Origin: an uncultured Christensenella sp.
GTDB taxonomy: Bacteria; Bacillota; Clostridia; Christensenellales; Borkfalkiaceae
Assembly: GCA_910578145.1 (NCBI GenBank)
Contig: CAJTPJ010000004.1
Coordinates: forward strand, 62,001 to 126,000
Direction of reading: 5' to 3'
Length of the DNA stretch: 64,000 nt
Part shown: in pieces, positions 7,779 through 16,291 of the stretch
Layout of the letters: every line of letters begins with the position of its first letter
How positions within the stretch are numbered: position 1 is the stretch's first letter
The notes under the pieces: generated by a model
Databases searched by the model: none
What the model was told of the DNA's origin: nothing
Seen by the model: only the letters and a program-made list of their open reading frames with translations
Position numbers and translations under genes: made by a program

Positions 7779-8003
7779 TTAGATGGGTAATAAACGAAGA
7801 ATATGCTTGCTAAGAATCATAAGAATAAGGTCAACAACCCAAAGGATGAAGCCAAGACCTATAAGACGAATGATACCAGCAACAATTTTACCTTCAGAGA
7901 AACGGGTAATCGCGCCGAAAAGCCAAGCCGTGAAAGGGATGATTGCGCAGATTACGCTTACTATGTAAGGAAGACCAAAGTAATCGCTTTTTTTGTTTGC
8001 CAT
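7779..8003 (-). CDS. Small two-to-three-helix membrane protein
   Basis: A 74-aa hydrophobic protein starting MANKKSDYFGLPYIV. It has three hydrophobic stretches and ends IRLIGLGFILWVVDLILMIL then a short basic tail. It resembles its neighbour at 8104-8352 in layout (GxxRxxxG, then FILWVxDLI), so the two are probable paralogues. A GGAG-type site precedes the start. No function can be assigned; the general look is that of small YqaE-like or phage-shock-type membrane peptides. It lies just beyond the right arm of the yfcE terminator. Confidence 0.7.
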   Translation of the reverse strand: MANKKSDYFGLPYIVSVICAIIPFTAWLFGAITRFSEGKIVAGIIRLIGLGFILWVVDLILMILSKHILRLLPI

Positions 8004-8103
8004 TTTACAAACTCCTTTATATTTTACTATCTATATTATATAACACTTTCGACAAATATGTCAATAGAAAAAGTGAAATTCATAGCCTTGCAAGCCGCTT
8101 AAA

Positions 8104-8352
8104 TTACGAAAACATATCTTCGCCAAGCAAGAGCGCGTGACCTTTAGTAAGCACCCAGATAAGGTCGAGAATCCATATAAAAAACGCGCCCGGGAAAACC
8201 GTTAATATTGCAAGAACTATCCATACTAAATCGTTTTTTACCGCGCCTTTAACTATTCTGCAAATGCCGTAAAATACGTCTACGCAGGGCAGACAAAGTA
8301 TAACTTTTACGATAAGCGGCATTTCGTCCACTGCTTTTAACAATTCGTTCAT
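8104..8352 (-). CDS. Small membrane protein, paralogue of the neighbouring gene
   Basis: An 82-aa protein starting MNELLKAVDEMPLIV. It has two hydrophobic segments separated by GICRIVKGAVKND and ends AFFIWILDLIWVLTKG. It shares the FIW/LDLI signature with the protein at 7779-8003. A GGAG-like ribosome binding site (GGAGAAATTTT) lies before the ATG. The function is unknown. It follows the terminator that ends the ribosomal superoperon and probably has its own promoter in the 40-bp AT-rich gap. Confidence 0.7.
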   Translation of the reverse strand: MNELLKAVDEMPLIVKVILCLPCVDVFYGICRIVKGAVKNDLVWIVLAILTVFPGAFFIWILDLIWVLTKGHALLLGEDMFS

Positions 8353-8397
8353 AAAATTTCTCCATCGTTTTTAATATATTATATAATTTAGTAAAAA

Positions 8398-8423
8398 ATA
8401 CCGTCCGCGGTTACGGACGGTAT
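8398..8423 (-). terminator. Terminator of the ribosomal superoperon
   Basis: The stem ATACCGTCCG/CGGACGGTAT is followed on the minus strand by TTTTTT, 10 bp after the rplQ stop. Confidence 0.9.
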
Positions 8424-8432
8424 AATTATTTT

Positions 8433-8939
8433 TTAGATAAGCTCGATTATAGCTTCTTCCGCACCGTCGCCGCGACGCTGTCCGAGGAGATAAATCCTCG
8501 TATAGCCGCCTGCGCAATTTTCATCTTCGTTGCGTTTAGCATATTTGGGAGCTATTTCGTTGAAGAGCTTTTCCATAAGAGGGTGCTGAATATCGCCTGT
8601 CCTCGCTTTGAAATCGGACTTCTTTTCGCTGAAAGGCTTAACTTCCTGCAAGTCGCGCAGTTTAGCCATAAGCTGGCGACGCACCGCAAGTTTCTTAGGG
8701 CTGTCTTTTACGCCCTTTTCGGTTATTTCTTTACCTTTCTTATCGGTTTTAACAACGTCGATTTCAATATTATCGTCGTAAACCTTAATAGCTTTGGTTA
8801 TTATTTTTTCAACGTAGGGCTTAAGCTCCTTAGCCTTTGCCTTAGTAGTGGTAATTTTGCCGTACCACAAAAGCTCGGACGCCTGATTTCTCAAAAGAGC
8901 TTGTCTTTGCTCTGCCGTTCTTCCCAATTTGCCGGGCAT
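8433..8939 (-). CDS. rplQ: Ribosomal protein L17
   Basis: Large-subunit protein, last gene of the alpha part of the operon. It starts MPGKLGRTAEQRQALLRNQA, the family signature. At 168 aa it is longer than the usual 115-130 aa because of a lysine-rich insertion around residues 60-85 (KTDKKGKEITEKGVKDSPKK). It lies 4 bp after rpoA and upstream of a strong terminator. Confidence 0.95.
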   Translation of the reverse strand: MPGKLGRTAEQRQALLRNQASELLWYGKITTTKAKAKELKPYVEKIITKAIKVYDDNIEIDVVKTDKKGKEITEKGVKDSPKKLAVRRQLMAKLRDLQEVKPFSEKKSDFKARTGDIQHPLMEKLFNEIAPKYAKRNEDENCAGGYTRIYLLGQRRGDGAEEAIIELI

Positions 8940-8943
8940 AATG

Positions 8944-9897
8944 TTAGTCCTCCTTGTTTGATAATGAAAGTCCGTACGAGTCGAGTTTTAAAATAACTTC
9001 GTCCAAAGACTTCCTGCCGAGGTTACGCACTTTCAGCATTTCGTCTTCCGTCTTTCTCGTCAAATCTTCCACGGTGTGTATGTTTGCGCGCTTTAAGCAG
9101 TTGTAGGAACGAACCGAAAGGTCCATATCCTCTATTGCCATAGCAAGTATTTTTGCCTGTTTGTCGTCCTCGTTTTTTACGAGAATGTCAAGCCCCTTAA
9201 TGGTATCGGACAAATCAACGAAAAGCGAAATATGGTCCTGCATAATTTTTGCTGCAAGCGAAACTATTTCTTTTACGGCAAACGCGCCGTTTGTCCATAC
9301 TTCCAACGTAAGTTTGTCATAGTCGGTATTTTGCCCTACGCGGGTGTTTTCAACCGAATAATTTACCTTTTTGACGGGCGTGTAGATGCTGTCTACGGGG
9401 ATATAGTCCACGAGTTCGGTTCTGGTATGGTCCGCGCCCTTATAGCCGCGCCCCCTGCCTATCGTGATTTCCATATCTATTTTGCCGCCTTCGTCAACGG
9501 TACAAATGTGTTGGTCGCCGTTGATTATCTCTATTTCAGCGTCTTCGGAAATGTCGCTGGCTTTTACTTCGCAAGGTCCTTCTTTATAAAGGTGAACTAC
9601 TTTAACGTAGTCGCTATCCGTAACGGAGGTTTTGATTGCAAGCGATTTTATGTTTAAAATTATTTCCGTGACGTCTTCTTTAACGCCGGCTATTGCCGAA
9701 AATTCGTGCTTTACGCTGCCGTCCAAAAATCTGATTCCCTGTGCGGCTGCTCCGGGGAGCGCGGACAAGAGTATTCTTCTAAGGCAGTTGCCTATCGTAA
9801 GACCGAAGCCCTTTTCAAGCGGTTCAACGACTACTTTCGCATACGCGCGGTCGTCGTTTTCTTCAACTTCGATTTTGGGCATATCCATTTCGATCAT
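8944..9897 (-). CDS. rpoA: RNA polymerase alpha subunit
   Basis: A 317-aa subunit that nucleates RNA polymerase assembly and contacts UP elements and activators. The N-terminal domain shows VEPLEKGFGLTIGNCLRRILLSALPG; the C-terminal domain shows IEDMDLSVRSYNCLKRANI and VRNLGRKSLDEV. Length and order are normal for Bacillota. It sits between rpsD and rplQ. Confidence 0.98.
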   Translation of the reverse strand: MIEMDMPKIEVEENDDRAYAKVVVEPLEKGFGLTIGNCLRRILLSALPGAAAQGIRFLDGSVKHEFSAIAGVKEDVTEIILNIKSLAIKTSVTDSDYVKVVHLYKEGPCEVKASDISEDAEIEIINGDQHICTVDEGGKIDMEITIGRGRGYKGADHTRTELVDYIPVDSIYTPVKKVNYSVENTRVGQNTDYDKLTLEVWTNGAFAVKEIVSLAAKIMQDHISLFVDLSDTIKGLDILVKNEDDKQAKILAMAIEDMDLSVRSYNCLKRANIHTVEDLTRKTEDEMLKVRNLGRKSLDEVILKLDSYGLSLSNKED

Positions 9898-9922
9898 ATA
9901 AGTCCCTCCTTTTTATCGATTT

Positions 9923-10552
9923 TTACTTGGAGTACAGCTCGACAATCATATGCTCTGCAATCTGGTTGTCAATATCTTCTCTTTCGGGCAATGCCAATAT
10001 CTTCCCCTGTAATTTTTCGTTGTCGAATTCAAGCCATTTGGGAGTGTTGCCGCCCTTGGTGGACTTTATCGCTTCAAAATATTTATTGGAATTTTTGCTT
10101 TCTTTAACGGTGATTACATCGCCTACTTTTACGATAAAGGAGGGAACGTTTACTTTTTTACCGTTTACGAGGAAGTGTCCGTGGCTTACAAGCTGACGCG
10201 ACTGCGACCTGGAAACGCCAACGCCCATACGGTAAATAACGTTGTCAAGCCTGCGCTCTAACAGTGAAAGCATATTTTCACCGGTAATGCCCTTCATTCT
10301 GTCGGCTTTTTCGTAGCAAGCGCGGAACTGTCCTTCCTGTACGCCGTAAATTCTCTTAACTTTCTGCTTTTCGCGGAGCTGTTTGCCGTATTCGGAAACT
10401 TTTTTCCTTGCGGAAGCAAGACCGTGCGCGCCGGGCGCCATAGGTCTTTTTTCAAACGGGCACTTGCCGTTATAGCATTTATCACCTTTTAAAAACAGCT
10501 TTCCGCCCTCTCTTCTGCAAAGGCGGCATTTAGCCTCTCTGTAAGTTGCCAT
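9923..10552 (-). CDS. rpsD: Ribosomal protein S4 (zinc-binding type)
   Basis: A 209-aa small-subunit assembly protein that starts 30S folding. The N-terminal cysteines CRLCRREG and KCYNGKCPFEKR mark the zinc-binding form. The S4 RNA-binding domain (LDNVIYRMGVGVSRSQSRQL) follows. In Bacillota rpsD may be elsewhere; here it lies in the alpha operon between rpsK and rpoA. Confidence 0.97.
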   Translation of the reverse strand: MATYREAKCRLCRREGGKLFLKGDKCYNGKCPFEKRPMAPGAHGLASARKKVSEYGKQLREKQKVKRIYGVQEGQFRACYEKADRMKGITGENMLSLLERRLDNVIYRMGVGVSRSQSRQLVSHGHFLVNGKKVNVPSFIVKVGDVITVKESKNSNKYFEAIKSTKGGNTPKWLEFDNEKLQGKILALPEREDIDNQIAEHMIVELYSK

Positions 10553-10566
10553 ACTTTAATACCTCC

Positions 10567-10965
10567 TTATACTCTGCGGCGCTTGGGCGGTCTGCAACCG
10601 TTGTGGGGAATGGGCGAAACGTCGGAAATTAAGGTAATTTCCACGTCGCACGCGCCAATCGCACGGATAGCCGATTCTCTGCCCGAACCGGGACCTTTTA
10701 CGTAAACTTCCGCCGAGCGGAGTCCGTGTTCCTTTGCCGCCTTTACCGCGGTTTCGGTTGCCTGCTGAGCCGCAAACGGCGTGCCCTTTCTCGACCCCTT
10801 AAAGCCGAGGCTGCCTGCCGACGACCAGCTTATAGCGTTACCCTGCAAATCGGTAACGGTAACGAGCGTATTGTTGAAAGAGGACTGAATATGCACCTGA
10901 CCCCTGTCAACTTTCTTAAGCTCTCTACGCTTTCTTGAAGTTGTTTGTCTTTTCTGTGCTGCCAT
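10567..10965 (-). CDS. rpsK: Ribosomal protein S11
   Basis: A 132-aa platform protein of the small subunit. Signatures: VHIQSSFNNTLVTVTD, GSLGFKGSRKGTPFAAQ and the C-terminal PIPHNGCRPPKRRRV. It has a GGAGG site and sits 12 bp after rpsM. Confidence 0.98.
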   Translation of the reverse strand: MAAQKRQTTSRKRRELKKVDRGQVHIQSSFNNTLVTVTDLQGNAISWSSAGSLGFKGSRKGTPFAAQQATETAVKAAKEHGLRSAEVYVKGPGSGRESAIRAIGACDVEITLISDVSPIPHNGCRPPKRRRV

Positions 10966-10977
10966 TTTCTATCCTCC

Positions 10978-11352
10978 TTACTTCGCGCCCTTCTTCTTGG
11001 CTACGGTACGGCGAGGACCTTTTCTCGTCCTTGCGTTCGTCTTGGTGGACTGTCCGCGTACGGGCAAGCCCTTTCTATGACGGATTCCGCGGTAGCTGCC
11101 TATTTCCATAAGGCGCTTGATATTAAGCGAAACTTCCGTGCGGAGTTCGCCTTCAACCCTTATATTGTGGTCTATATATTCTCTTAATTTAGATACGGTC
11201 TGCTCGTCCAAATCCTTTACGCGCGTGTTGGGGTCTACGCCCGTTTCCGCAAGGATTTTCTGAGACGTTTTAAGACCGATGCCGTAGATATAGGTGAGTC
11301 CTATTTCAACTCTCTTTTCTCTGGGTAAATCTACACCGGCAATACGTGCCAT
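10978..11352 (-). CDS. rpsM: Ribosomal protein S13
   Basis: A 124-aa head protein of the small subunit that contacts the subunit bridge. It starts MARIAGVDLPREKRVEIGLT and ends with a basic tail, KTNARTRKGPRRTVAKKKGAK. It is the first gene of an alpha sub-operon with its own promoter at 11525-11553 and a leader of about 165 nt. Confidence 0.98.
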   Translation of the reverse strand: MARIAGVDLPREKRVEIGLTYIYGIGLKTSQKILAETGVDPNTRVKDLDEQTVSKLREYIDHNIRVEGELRTEVSLNIKRLMEIGSYRGIRHRKGLPVRGQSTKTNARTRKGPRRTVAKKKGAK

Positions 11353-11519
11353 CTGATTTATTTCCTTCCTTTTTTAATATTTTGTAAATGTATATTAAAC
11401 CGCGTAAATCCCCGCCCGTAATTTTGGAATGTGAGCGGAGAGTTAAACGGAATTGTATTCGTTGTCCTTTCGGACGGAAATTTTTTGCGCTTTTACCCTT
11501 GCGGGCGATAAAAAGCTAT
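11353..11519 (-). promoter_or_regulatory. Untranslated leader of the rpsM-rpsK-rpsD-rpoA-rplQ transcript
   Basis: About 165 nt between the promoter and rpsM. It contains short hairpins (CGTCC-GAAA-GGACA near 11475 and CCCGC/GCGGG-like pairings) and a GGAAGGA site before the ATG. By analogy with alpha operons it could be a binding site for S4 or another product, but I do not recognise a known leader class. Confidence 0.45.
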
Positions 11520-11524
11520 GGTAT

Positions 11525-11553
11525 ATTATACCATAAAATTTAAGCGCAATCAA
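11525..11553 (-). promoter_or_regulatory. Internal sigma-A promoter of the alpha operon
   Basis: On the minus strand: TTGATT (11548-11553), 17-bp spacer, TATAAT (11525-11530). It lies right after the rpmJ terminator, so rpsM onward can be made independently. Confidence 0.8.
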
Positions 11554-11555
11554 GC

Positions 11556-11590
11556 AAAAAACAAGCTAAATTAGCAAAATTGCGCTTGTT
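11556..11590 (-). terminator. Terminator-like hairpin after rpmJ
   Basis: AACAAGC/GCTTGTT with an AT-rich loop is followed on the minus strand by TTTT, 2 nt after the rpmJ stop. It divides the superoperon into spc and alpha transcripts. Confidence 0.6.
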
Positions 11591-11591
11591 T

Positions 11592-11708
11592 TTAGCCCTG
11601 ACGCTGTTTATGGCTTTTGTTTTTGGAACAGATAATCATAACTTTGCCGTTTCTTTTAATTACTTTGCACTTGTCGCACATAGGCTTTACGGAAGGTCTA
11701 ACTTTCAT
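11592..11708 (-). CDS. rpmJ: Ribosomal protein L36 (zinc-binding type)
   Basis: A 38-aa large-subunit protein read from the ATG at 11706-11708. It begins MKVRPSVKPMCDKCKVIKRN and continues GKVMIICSKNKSHKQRQG, stopping with TAA. The C-x2-C...C...H ligands are complete, so it is the zinc form. It lies between infA and rpsM in canonical order. Confidence 0.97.
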   Translation of the reverse strand: MKVRPSVKPMCDKCKVIKRNGKVMIICSKNKSHKQRQG

Positions 11709-11733
11709 TTTTTAACTCCTTAAAGGTAATTTA

Positions 11734-11955
11734 TTAGTTCTTTGAACGCCACGTTATTCTGCCTTTGGTAAGGTCGTACGGGCTTATTTCAAGTTTTACG
11801 TTGTCGCCCTCGATAATCCTTATATAGTTAAGGCGGAGCTTACCCGAAATATACGCCGTAATTACGTGGCCGTTGGATAATTTTACTTTAAAGTTTGCAT
11901 TGGGAAGGCACTCTATTACTTTACCTTCCGTTTCGATAACGTCGTCTTTGGACAC
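11734..11955 (-). CDS. infA: Translation initiation factor IF-1
   Basis: A 73-aa OB-fold initiation factor: SKDDVIETEGKVIECLPNAN, then HVITAYISGKLRLNYIRIIEGD and KGRITWRSKN. I place the start at the GTG at 11953-11955 because AAGAGG lies 7 nt upstream and the protein then matches the family length. The reading frame stays open further upstream into the KOW gene, but that extension is not IF-1. Confidence 0.95.
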   Translation of the reverse strand: MSKDDVIETEGKVIECLPNANFKVKLSNGHVITAYISGKLRLNYIRIIEGDNVKLEISPYDLTKGRITWRSKN

Positions 11956-11971
11956 AAAGATACCTCTTAAA

Positions 11972-12274
11972 TTATTCGTTTTCGCCGTTTTCGGCGGTTT
12001 TGGGATAATTATAGTTTTTAAGCGCGGAGTAGATTTCGGTATCAAACACCTTTTCGCCCGAAATTAATTTTACCGCTATGCTTTCCACCTTTTCGGGCAA
12101 AAGCCGCAAGTGCTTTAAATTCTTTTTCTTAGGCGTCGTAAGACGTTTGAAATTGCCGTCGGTGACAAGCACGGTTCCGTCCTTTTCAACGGAAGATATA
12201 ATGTAATATCTGTCTTTATCTCTACCCTGTTTGCTTTGGCAAATACCGCCCACTTCCGGGGTAATAACTTTCAT
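11972..12274 (-). CDS. KOW-domain RNA-binding protein (L14e-like)
   Basis: A 100-aa protein starting MKVITPEVGGICQSKQGRDK. It has a KOW/SH3-like barrel of the type annotated L14e-like in Clostridia: GRDKDRYYIISSVEKDGTVLVTDG, then a lysine-rich KRLTTPKKKNLKHLRLL. The position between map and infA is a conserved clostridial arrangement and suggests a ribosome- or translation-linked role. The exact function is not established. Confidence 0.85.
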   Translation of the reverse strand: MKVITPEVGGICQSKQGRDKDRYYIISSVEKDGTVLVTDGNFKRLTTPKKKNLKHLRLLPEKVESIAVKLISGEKVFDTEIYSALKNYNYPKTAENGENE

Positions 12275-12287
12275 ACTTTTTTACCGC

Positions 12288-13034
12288 TTAAAGAGTCAAT
12301 ATCTCAACTCCGTCCTCTTTTATGAGCACGGTGTTTTCGTAATGTGCCGCGGGCTTTCCGTCGGCGGTTACAACCGTCCAGCCGTCGGAATTATCTACAA
12401 ATACTCTGCGGGTACCCATATTTATCATTGGCTCGATGCATATGGTCATACCTGCTTTCAGCCGCATACCCGTGCCGCGTTTGCCGTAGTTTGGTACGGA
12501 GGGGTCCTCGTGCATACTTTTGCCTATGCCGTGACCGGTGAGCTCGCGCACGACGCCGTAACCGTTAGCTTCGGCGTGGGTTTGAACCGCGTAGCCTATA
12601 TCGTAAAGGGGCACGCCTGCTCGCAAACCCTCAACCGCTTTGAAAAAGCACTCCTCGGTAACCTTTACAAGCCTTTTCTTCTCTTCGGAAACGTTTCCTA
12701 TCAGATAAGTTCTTGCGCAGTCGCCGTGGTAACCGTTCTTTTCCGCCACGATATCCACGCTGACTATGTCGCCGTCAAGGATAATTCTATCCGACGGAAC
12801 ACCGTGAACTACGACTTCGTTTACGGAAACGCACGAACTTGCGGGATAGCCCTCGTAACCAAGCTCCGAGGGGTACGCCCCGCACGAAGTGATATACTTA
12901 TATACAAGTTCGTCCACTTCTTTGGTCGTCATTCCCGCGCGTATGCGTTTACCTACAAATTCCAAAGTTTCTTTGGCTATACGGCAACTTTCGCGCATTA
13001 ATTCGATTTCACGACTGTTTTTTACAGTAATCAT
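12288..13034 (-). CDS. map: Methionine aminopeptidase, type I
   Basis: A 248-aa metalloprotease that removes the initiator methionine. Metal ligands are visible in DGDIVSVDIVAEKNGYHGDCART (two Asp), GHGIGKSMHEDP (His), and the two C-terminal Glu in TICIEPMINMG and HYENTVLI. There is no N-terminal zinc-finger extension, so it is type Ia. It lies in the usual secY-adk-map-infA order. Confidence 0.97.
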   Translation of the reverse strand: MITVKNSREIELMRESCRIAKETLEFVGKRIRAGMTTKEVDELVYKYITSCGAYPSELGYEGYPASSCVSVNEVVVHGVPSDRIILDGDIVSVDIVAEKNGYHGDCARTYLIGNVSEEKKRLVKVTEECFFKAVEGLRAGVPLYDIGYAVQTHAEANGYGVVRELTGHGIGKSMHEDPSVPNYGKRGTGMRLKAGMTICIEPMINMGTRRVFVDNSDGWTVVTADGKPAAHYENTVLIKEDGVEILTL

Positions 13035-13056
13035 AGAAATGCCGCTTTCGTGCGTT

Positions 13057-13677
13057 TTAACCGAGTATTTTAATTATTTGCGCAAACACTTCGTCGGGCG
13101 AGCCTTCACCGCTGGTAACGGTGGCAAGTTTACCCTGCTTTTTATAGTAGTCGATAAGCGGAGCGGTTTGCGTGTTATAAGTATCCAGACGGGACTTAAC
13201 CGTTTCGGGGTTATCGTCCGCGCGCTGGTAAAGTTCGCCGCCGCACTTTGCGCAAGTTGTAGCGCCGTTAAGCGTGGAAACGTGGTAGCTTTCGCCGCAA
13301 GCGCACACGCGCCTGCCGCAAATTCTGTCCATAAGAAGTTTCTCGTCAACGTCGATATTAAGGCAAAGGTCCACTTTGGCAAACTTATCAAGCTGTTCAG
13401 CCTGATAAATATTGCGGGGGAAACCGTCAAGCATATAGCCGTTGCCCGCATCGTCCCAGGTAAGCCTGTCCTCGACTATTTTGCAGGTAACTTCGTCGGG
13501 GACGAGTTTGCCCGCATCGATATAGCTTTTTGCCAGCTTGCCTATTTCCGTGCCGCCTTTAATGTTGGCGCGGAAAATATCGCCCGTGGAAATGTGCAGA
13601 AGTTTATATTTATCGGCAATTTTACTTGCCTGCGTGCCTTTGCCCGCGCCGGGCGCGCCCAAAAGAATGATATTCAT
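13057..13677 (-). CDS. adk: Adenylate kinase (zinc-lid type)
   Basis: A 206-aa enzyme for AMP + ATP = 2 ADP. P-loop GAPGAGKGTQA near the N-terminus, the DGFPRN motif, and a LID with CGRRVCACGESYH and CAKCGG typical of zinc-binding Gram-positive adenylate kinases. It lies 16 bp after secY. Confidence 0.97.
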   Translation of the reverse strand: MNIILLGAPGAGKGTQASKIADKYKLLHISTGDIFRANIKGGTEIGKLAKSYIDAGKLVPDEVTCKIVEDRLTWDDAGNGYMLDGFPRNIYQAEQLDKFAKVDLCLNIDVDEKLLMDRICGRRVCACGESYHVSTLNGATTCAKCGGELYQRADDNPETVKSRLDTYNTQTAPLIDYYKKQGKLATVTSGEGSPDEVFAQIIKILG

Positions 13678-13693
13678 AAATACCCCGCCGTTA

Positions 13694-15052
13694 TTATTTA
13701 AGGAAGCCCTTGTAATTTTTCATCATAAGCTGGCTTTCCAACTGCTTGTCAAGTTCGAGCGCAACCGAAACGACGATTAGAATACCCGTCGTAGAGAATA
13801 CCGACAAAAGCGACAAGTTATTGTTTTTAAGCACCACGGTGAGAATCATAGAGAGAATCGAGGGAATAAACGCAACCAGCGAAAGATATATAGCGCCGAA
13901 AAGCGTAATTCTGTTGTTGATTTTCTTTAAATATTCCGCGGTGGGCTTTCCGGGGCGTATACCCTGAATAAAGCCGCCGTTCTGCTGAATCGTTTTGGAA
14001 ACGTCGTCGGGGTTGAATTGCATCGTAGAATAGAAGAATGCAAACCCGAAAATCAAAAGGCAGAGCACAATCATATAAATAAGCTGTCCGTACCACGCGC
14101 CCGAACCGGAGAACCACTCGGTTATGTCGGCGTTAGCAGTGCTGTTGGGCCAGAAAAGGCTTATTATCATTTGAGGGAACGAGATAAGCGCAAACGCGAA
14201 GATTAAAGGCATAACGCCCGAACCCGCTATTCTGATAGGGATTACGGACGACTGTCCGCCGTACATCTTTCTGCCCTTTACCTGTTTTGCGTATTGGACG
14301 GGAATTTTGCGCTCGGACAAGTCTACGGTTACGATAGCCGCAAACTCTACCACGGTAAGCACTATAAAGCCCAAAAGCTCCCAAAATCTCGAATAAGTGC
14401 CTGCAAAACCTTCCTGCAAGTTGCCAACTATGGTAAGACCTGCGGTGGAAAGTATACCGATAAAGATTATAAGTGAAATACCGTTGGAAATGCCGTACTC
14501 TGTAATTCTTTCGCCTATCCACATAACGAGCATTGCGCCCGCAGTGTATACGACGGTAAGGAATATGCCGGCAAGCCATTTTGCCGCCGTGTCGCTAATA
14601 ACGCCTACGTTGCCGCCGCCGAACATAGGAAGGCGGAGAGCGTCGCCCTGAATACCGAAGTTGACGATAATACCAATAGCCTGCGCAACGGCAAGCGCTA
14701 TGGTTACGTAACGGGTTATTTGGGCAATTTTCTTTCTGCCGTCCTCACCCTGTTTGGAAAGCCTTTCAAGGGCGGGAATACCTGCGGTAAGCAACTGGAT
14801 AATAATGGAAGCGTTAATATAAGGGCTTATACCCAACGCAAACAGCGTTGCGTTTGCAAGTGAGCCGCCGGTAATTGACGACATTATTCCGAGAAAGCTG
14901 TTTTCTCCGATTGCATCGGCAAACTGCTTGGGGTTAATTCCCGGAACGGGGATATAACAGCCAAGGCGGAAAACAAGCAACAAAAGCAGGGTAATCCAAA
15001 TCTTTTTCCTTATTTCCTTTACCTTAAAACAATTTTTTATTGTTTCAAACAT
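13694..15052 (-). CDS. secY: Protein translocase subunit SecY
   Basis: A 452-aa, ten-helix channel of the Sec translocon. It starts MFETIKNCFKVKEIRKKIWIT and carries the plug-region GGSLANATLFALGISPYINASI and VVEFAAIVTVDLSERKIPVQYAKQ. Gene order rplO-secY-adk is canonical. SecE is encoded at 39615-39881. Confidence 0.97.
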   Translation of the reverse strand: MFETIKNCFKVKEIRKKIWITLLLLLVFRLGCYIPVPGINPKQFADAIGENSFLGIMSSITGGSLANATLFALGISPYINASIIIQLLTAGIPALERLSKQGEDGRKKIAQITRYVTIALAVAQAIGIIVNFGIQGDALRLPMFGGGNVGVISDTAAKWLAGIFLTVVYTAGAMLVMWIGERITEYGISNGISLIIFIGILSTAGLTIVGNLQEGFAGTYSRFWELLGFIVLTVVEFAAIVTVDLSERKIPVQYAKQVKGRKMYGGQSSVIPIRIAGSGVMPLIFAFALISFPQMIISLFWPNSTANADITEWFSGSGAWYGQLIYMIVLCLLIFGFAFFYSTMQFNPDDVSKTIQQNGGFIQGIRPGKPTAEYLKKINNRITLFGAIYLSLVAFIPSILSMILTVVLKNNNLSLLSVFSTTGILIVVSVALELDKQLESQLMMKNYKGFLK

Positions 15053-15099
15053 TTTAACTCCTTACCGCGGTTGCCCGCGGGAGTGTTATTTTTGTAGAG

Positions 15100-15549
15100 T
15101 TACTCTTCTACCTGAGCTACGCCGCCGGCTTTTTCAATAGCTTCTTTAGCCGAAGCCGAAAATTTAGCCGCTTTAACGGTAAGCGCTACCTTAATTTCAC
15201 CGGTGCCTAAAACTTTAAGCCCTGCGGAATTTTTAACTTCCTTTGCAAGACCGTTTAATCTTACGTAACCAAAATCAACTACCGTACCTGCGGGTACGTT
15301 TACAAGCTGGCTTAAATTAACGATAGTGTAGCTGGTTGCCCACTTATTGTGGAAGCCGCGCTTGGGTATTCTTCTTGCAAGGGGCATTTGACCGCCTTCA
15401 AAGCCGGGACGTACGCCGCCGCCGGACCTTGCCCACTGTCCTTTATGTCCTTTACCCGAAGTTTTGCCCAAACCCGAGCCTATACCTCTGCCAAGTCTCT
15501 TTTTGGAGGTTCTTGCGCCCTCTGCGGGCGATAAAGTATCAATTCTCAT
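15100..15549 (-). CDS. rplO: Ribosomal protein L15
   Basis: A 149-aa large-subunit protein: MRIDTLSPAEGARTSKKRLG, then RGIGSGLGKTSGKGHKGQWARSG in the conserved glycine-rich N-terminus. It directly precedes secY. Confidence 0.97.
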   Translation of the reverse strand: MRIDTLSPAEGARTSKKRLGRGIGSGLGKTSGKGHKGQWARSGGGVRPGFEGGQMPLARRIPKRGFHNKWATSYTIVNLSQLVNVPAGTVVDFGYVRLNGLAKEVKNSAGLKVLGTGEIKVALTVKAAKFSASAKEAIEKAGGVAQVEE

Positions 15550-15560
15550 TTCTTTGCTCC

Positions 15561-15734
15561 TTAAACCTGTTCCACCTTGACGAGATGAGAAACCTTTTTA
15601 ATTTGCCCCATATTAGCGGGGGTTTCTTCAAAAGTCTTTGATTGACGGATTTTGGTGAGTCCGAGCGCAGCAACGGTTGCTTTTACGGATTTAATTTGTC
15701 CGTTTACGCTCTTTATTAAAGTTACTTTAACCAT
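15561..15734 (-). CDS. rpmD: Ribosomal protein L30
   Basis: A 57-aa protein read from the ATG at 15732-15734 with a GGGAGG ribosome binding site. It begins MVKVTLIKSVNGQIKSVKAT and continues VAALGLTKIRQSKTFEETPA to HLVKVEQV. Position between rpsE and rplO and the L30 signature GLTKIRQS make the call secure. Confidence 0.96.
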   Translation of the reverse strand: MVKVTLIKSVNGQIKSVKATVAALGLTKIRQSKTFEETPANMGQIKKVSHLVKVEQV

Positions 15735-15747
15735 ATCGTGCCTCCCT

Positions 15748-16281
15748 TTATCTCAACTCGCTGACTTCTTTGCCGCGTGCCGCCGCAATTTCTTCGGGCG
15801 ATTTCAAATCGTAAAGTCCGCAGATTGCCGCCTTTACGCAGTTGATGGGATTGGAAGTGCCGTGGGATTTGGTTCTTACGTCCTTTACGCCCGCAGCCTC
15901 CATAACCGCACGCACGGGTCCGCCAGCGATAACGCCCGTACCTTCGGATGCAGGCATCATAAGTACGGAGCCTCTGCCGAATACGCCGAGTATGCCGTGG
16001 GGAATGGAAGTGCCCTGAAGCGCTACCTTTCTCATATTTTTCTTAGCCTGAGCGTTTGCCTTTTCAATAGCTTCGGGAACTTCTTTGGACTTACCCATTC
16101 CGTAGCCTACCGAGCCTTTACCGTCGCCAACTACGACAAGCGCGGCAAAACGCATATTGCGTCCGCCTTTAACGGTTTTGGTAACTCTGTTTACTTGAAT
16201 GAGCTTTTTAATTAAGCCGTCGTCTTCCTGCCTTCTCCTGTCGTTGTTTCTTCTTGCAGGTCTTTCTTTCCTTTCTTCCAT
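15748..16281 (-). CDS. rpsE: Ribosomal protein S5
   Basis: A 177-aa small-subunit protein. I use the ATG at 16279-16281 because AAGGAG lies just upstream; the frame is open for 32 more codons but these overlap rplR. The N-terminus (MEERKERPARRNNDRRRQED) is a basic extension. The core has VNRVTKTVKGGRNMRFAALV and GTGVIAGGPVRAVMEAAGV. Confidence 0.96.
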   Translation of the reverse strand: MEERKERPARRNNDRRRQEDDGLIKKLIQVNRVTKTVKGGRNMRFAALVVVGDGKGSVGYGMGKSKEVPEAIEKANAQAKKNMRKVALQGTSIPHGILGVFGRGSVLMMPASEGTGVIAGGPVRAVMEAAGVKDVRTKSHGTSNPINCVKAAICGLYDLKSPEEIAAARGKEVSELR

Positions 16282-16291
16282 AATACGCTCC

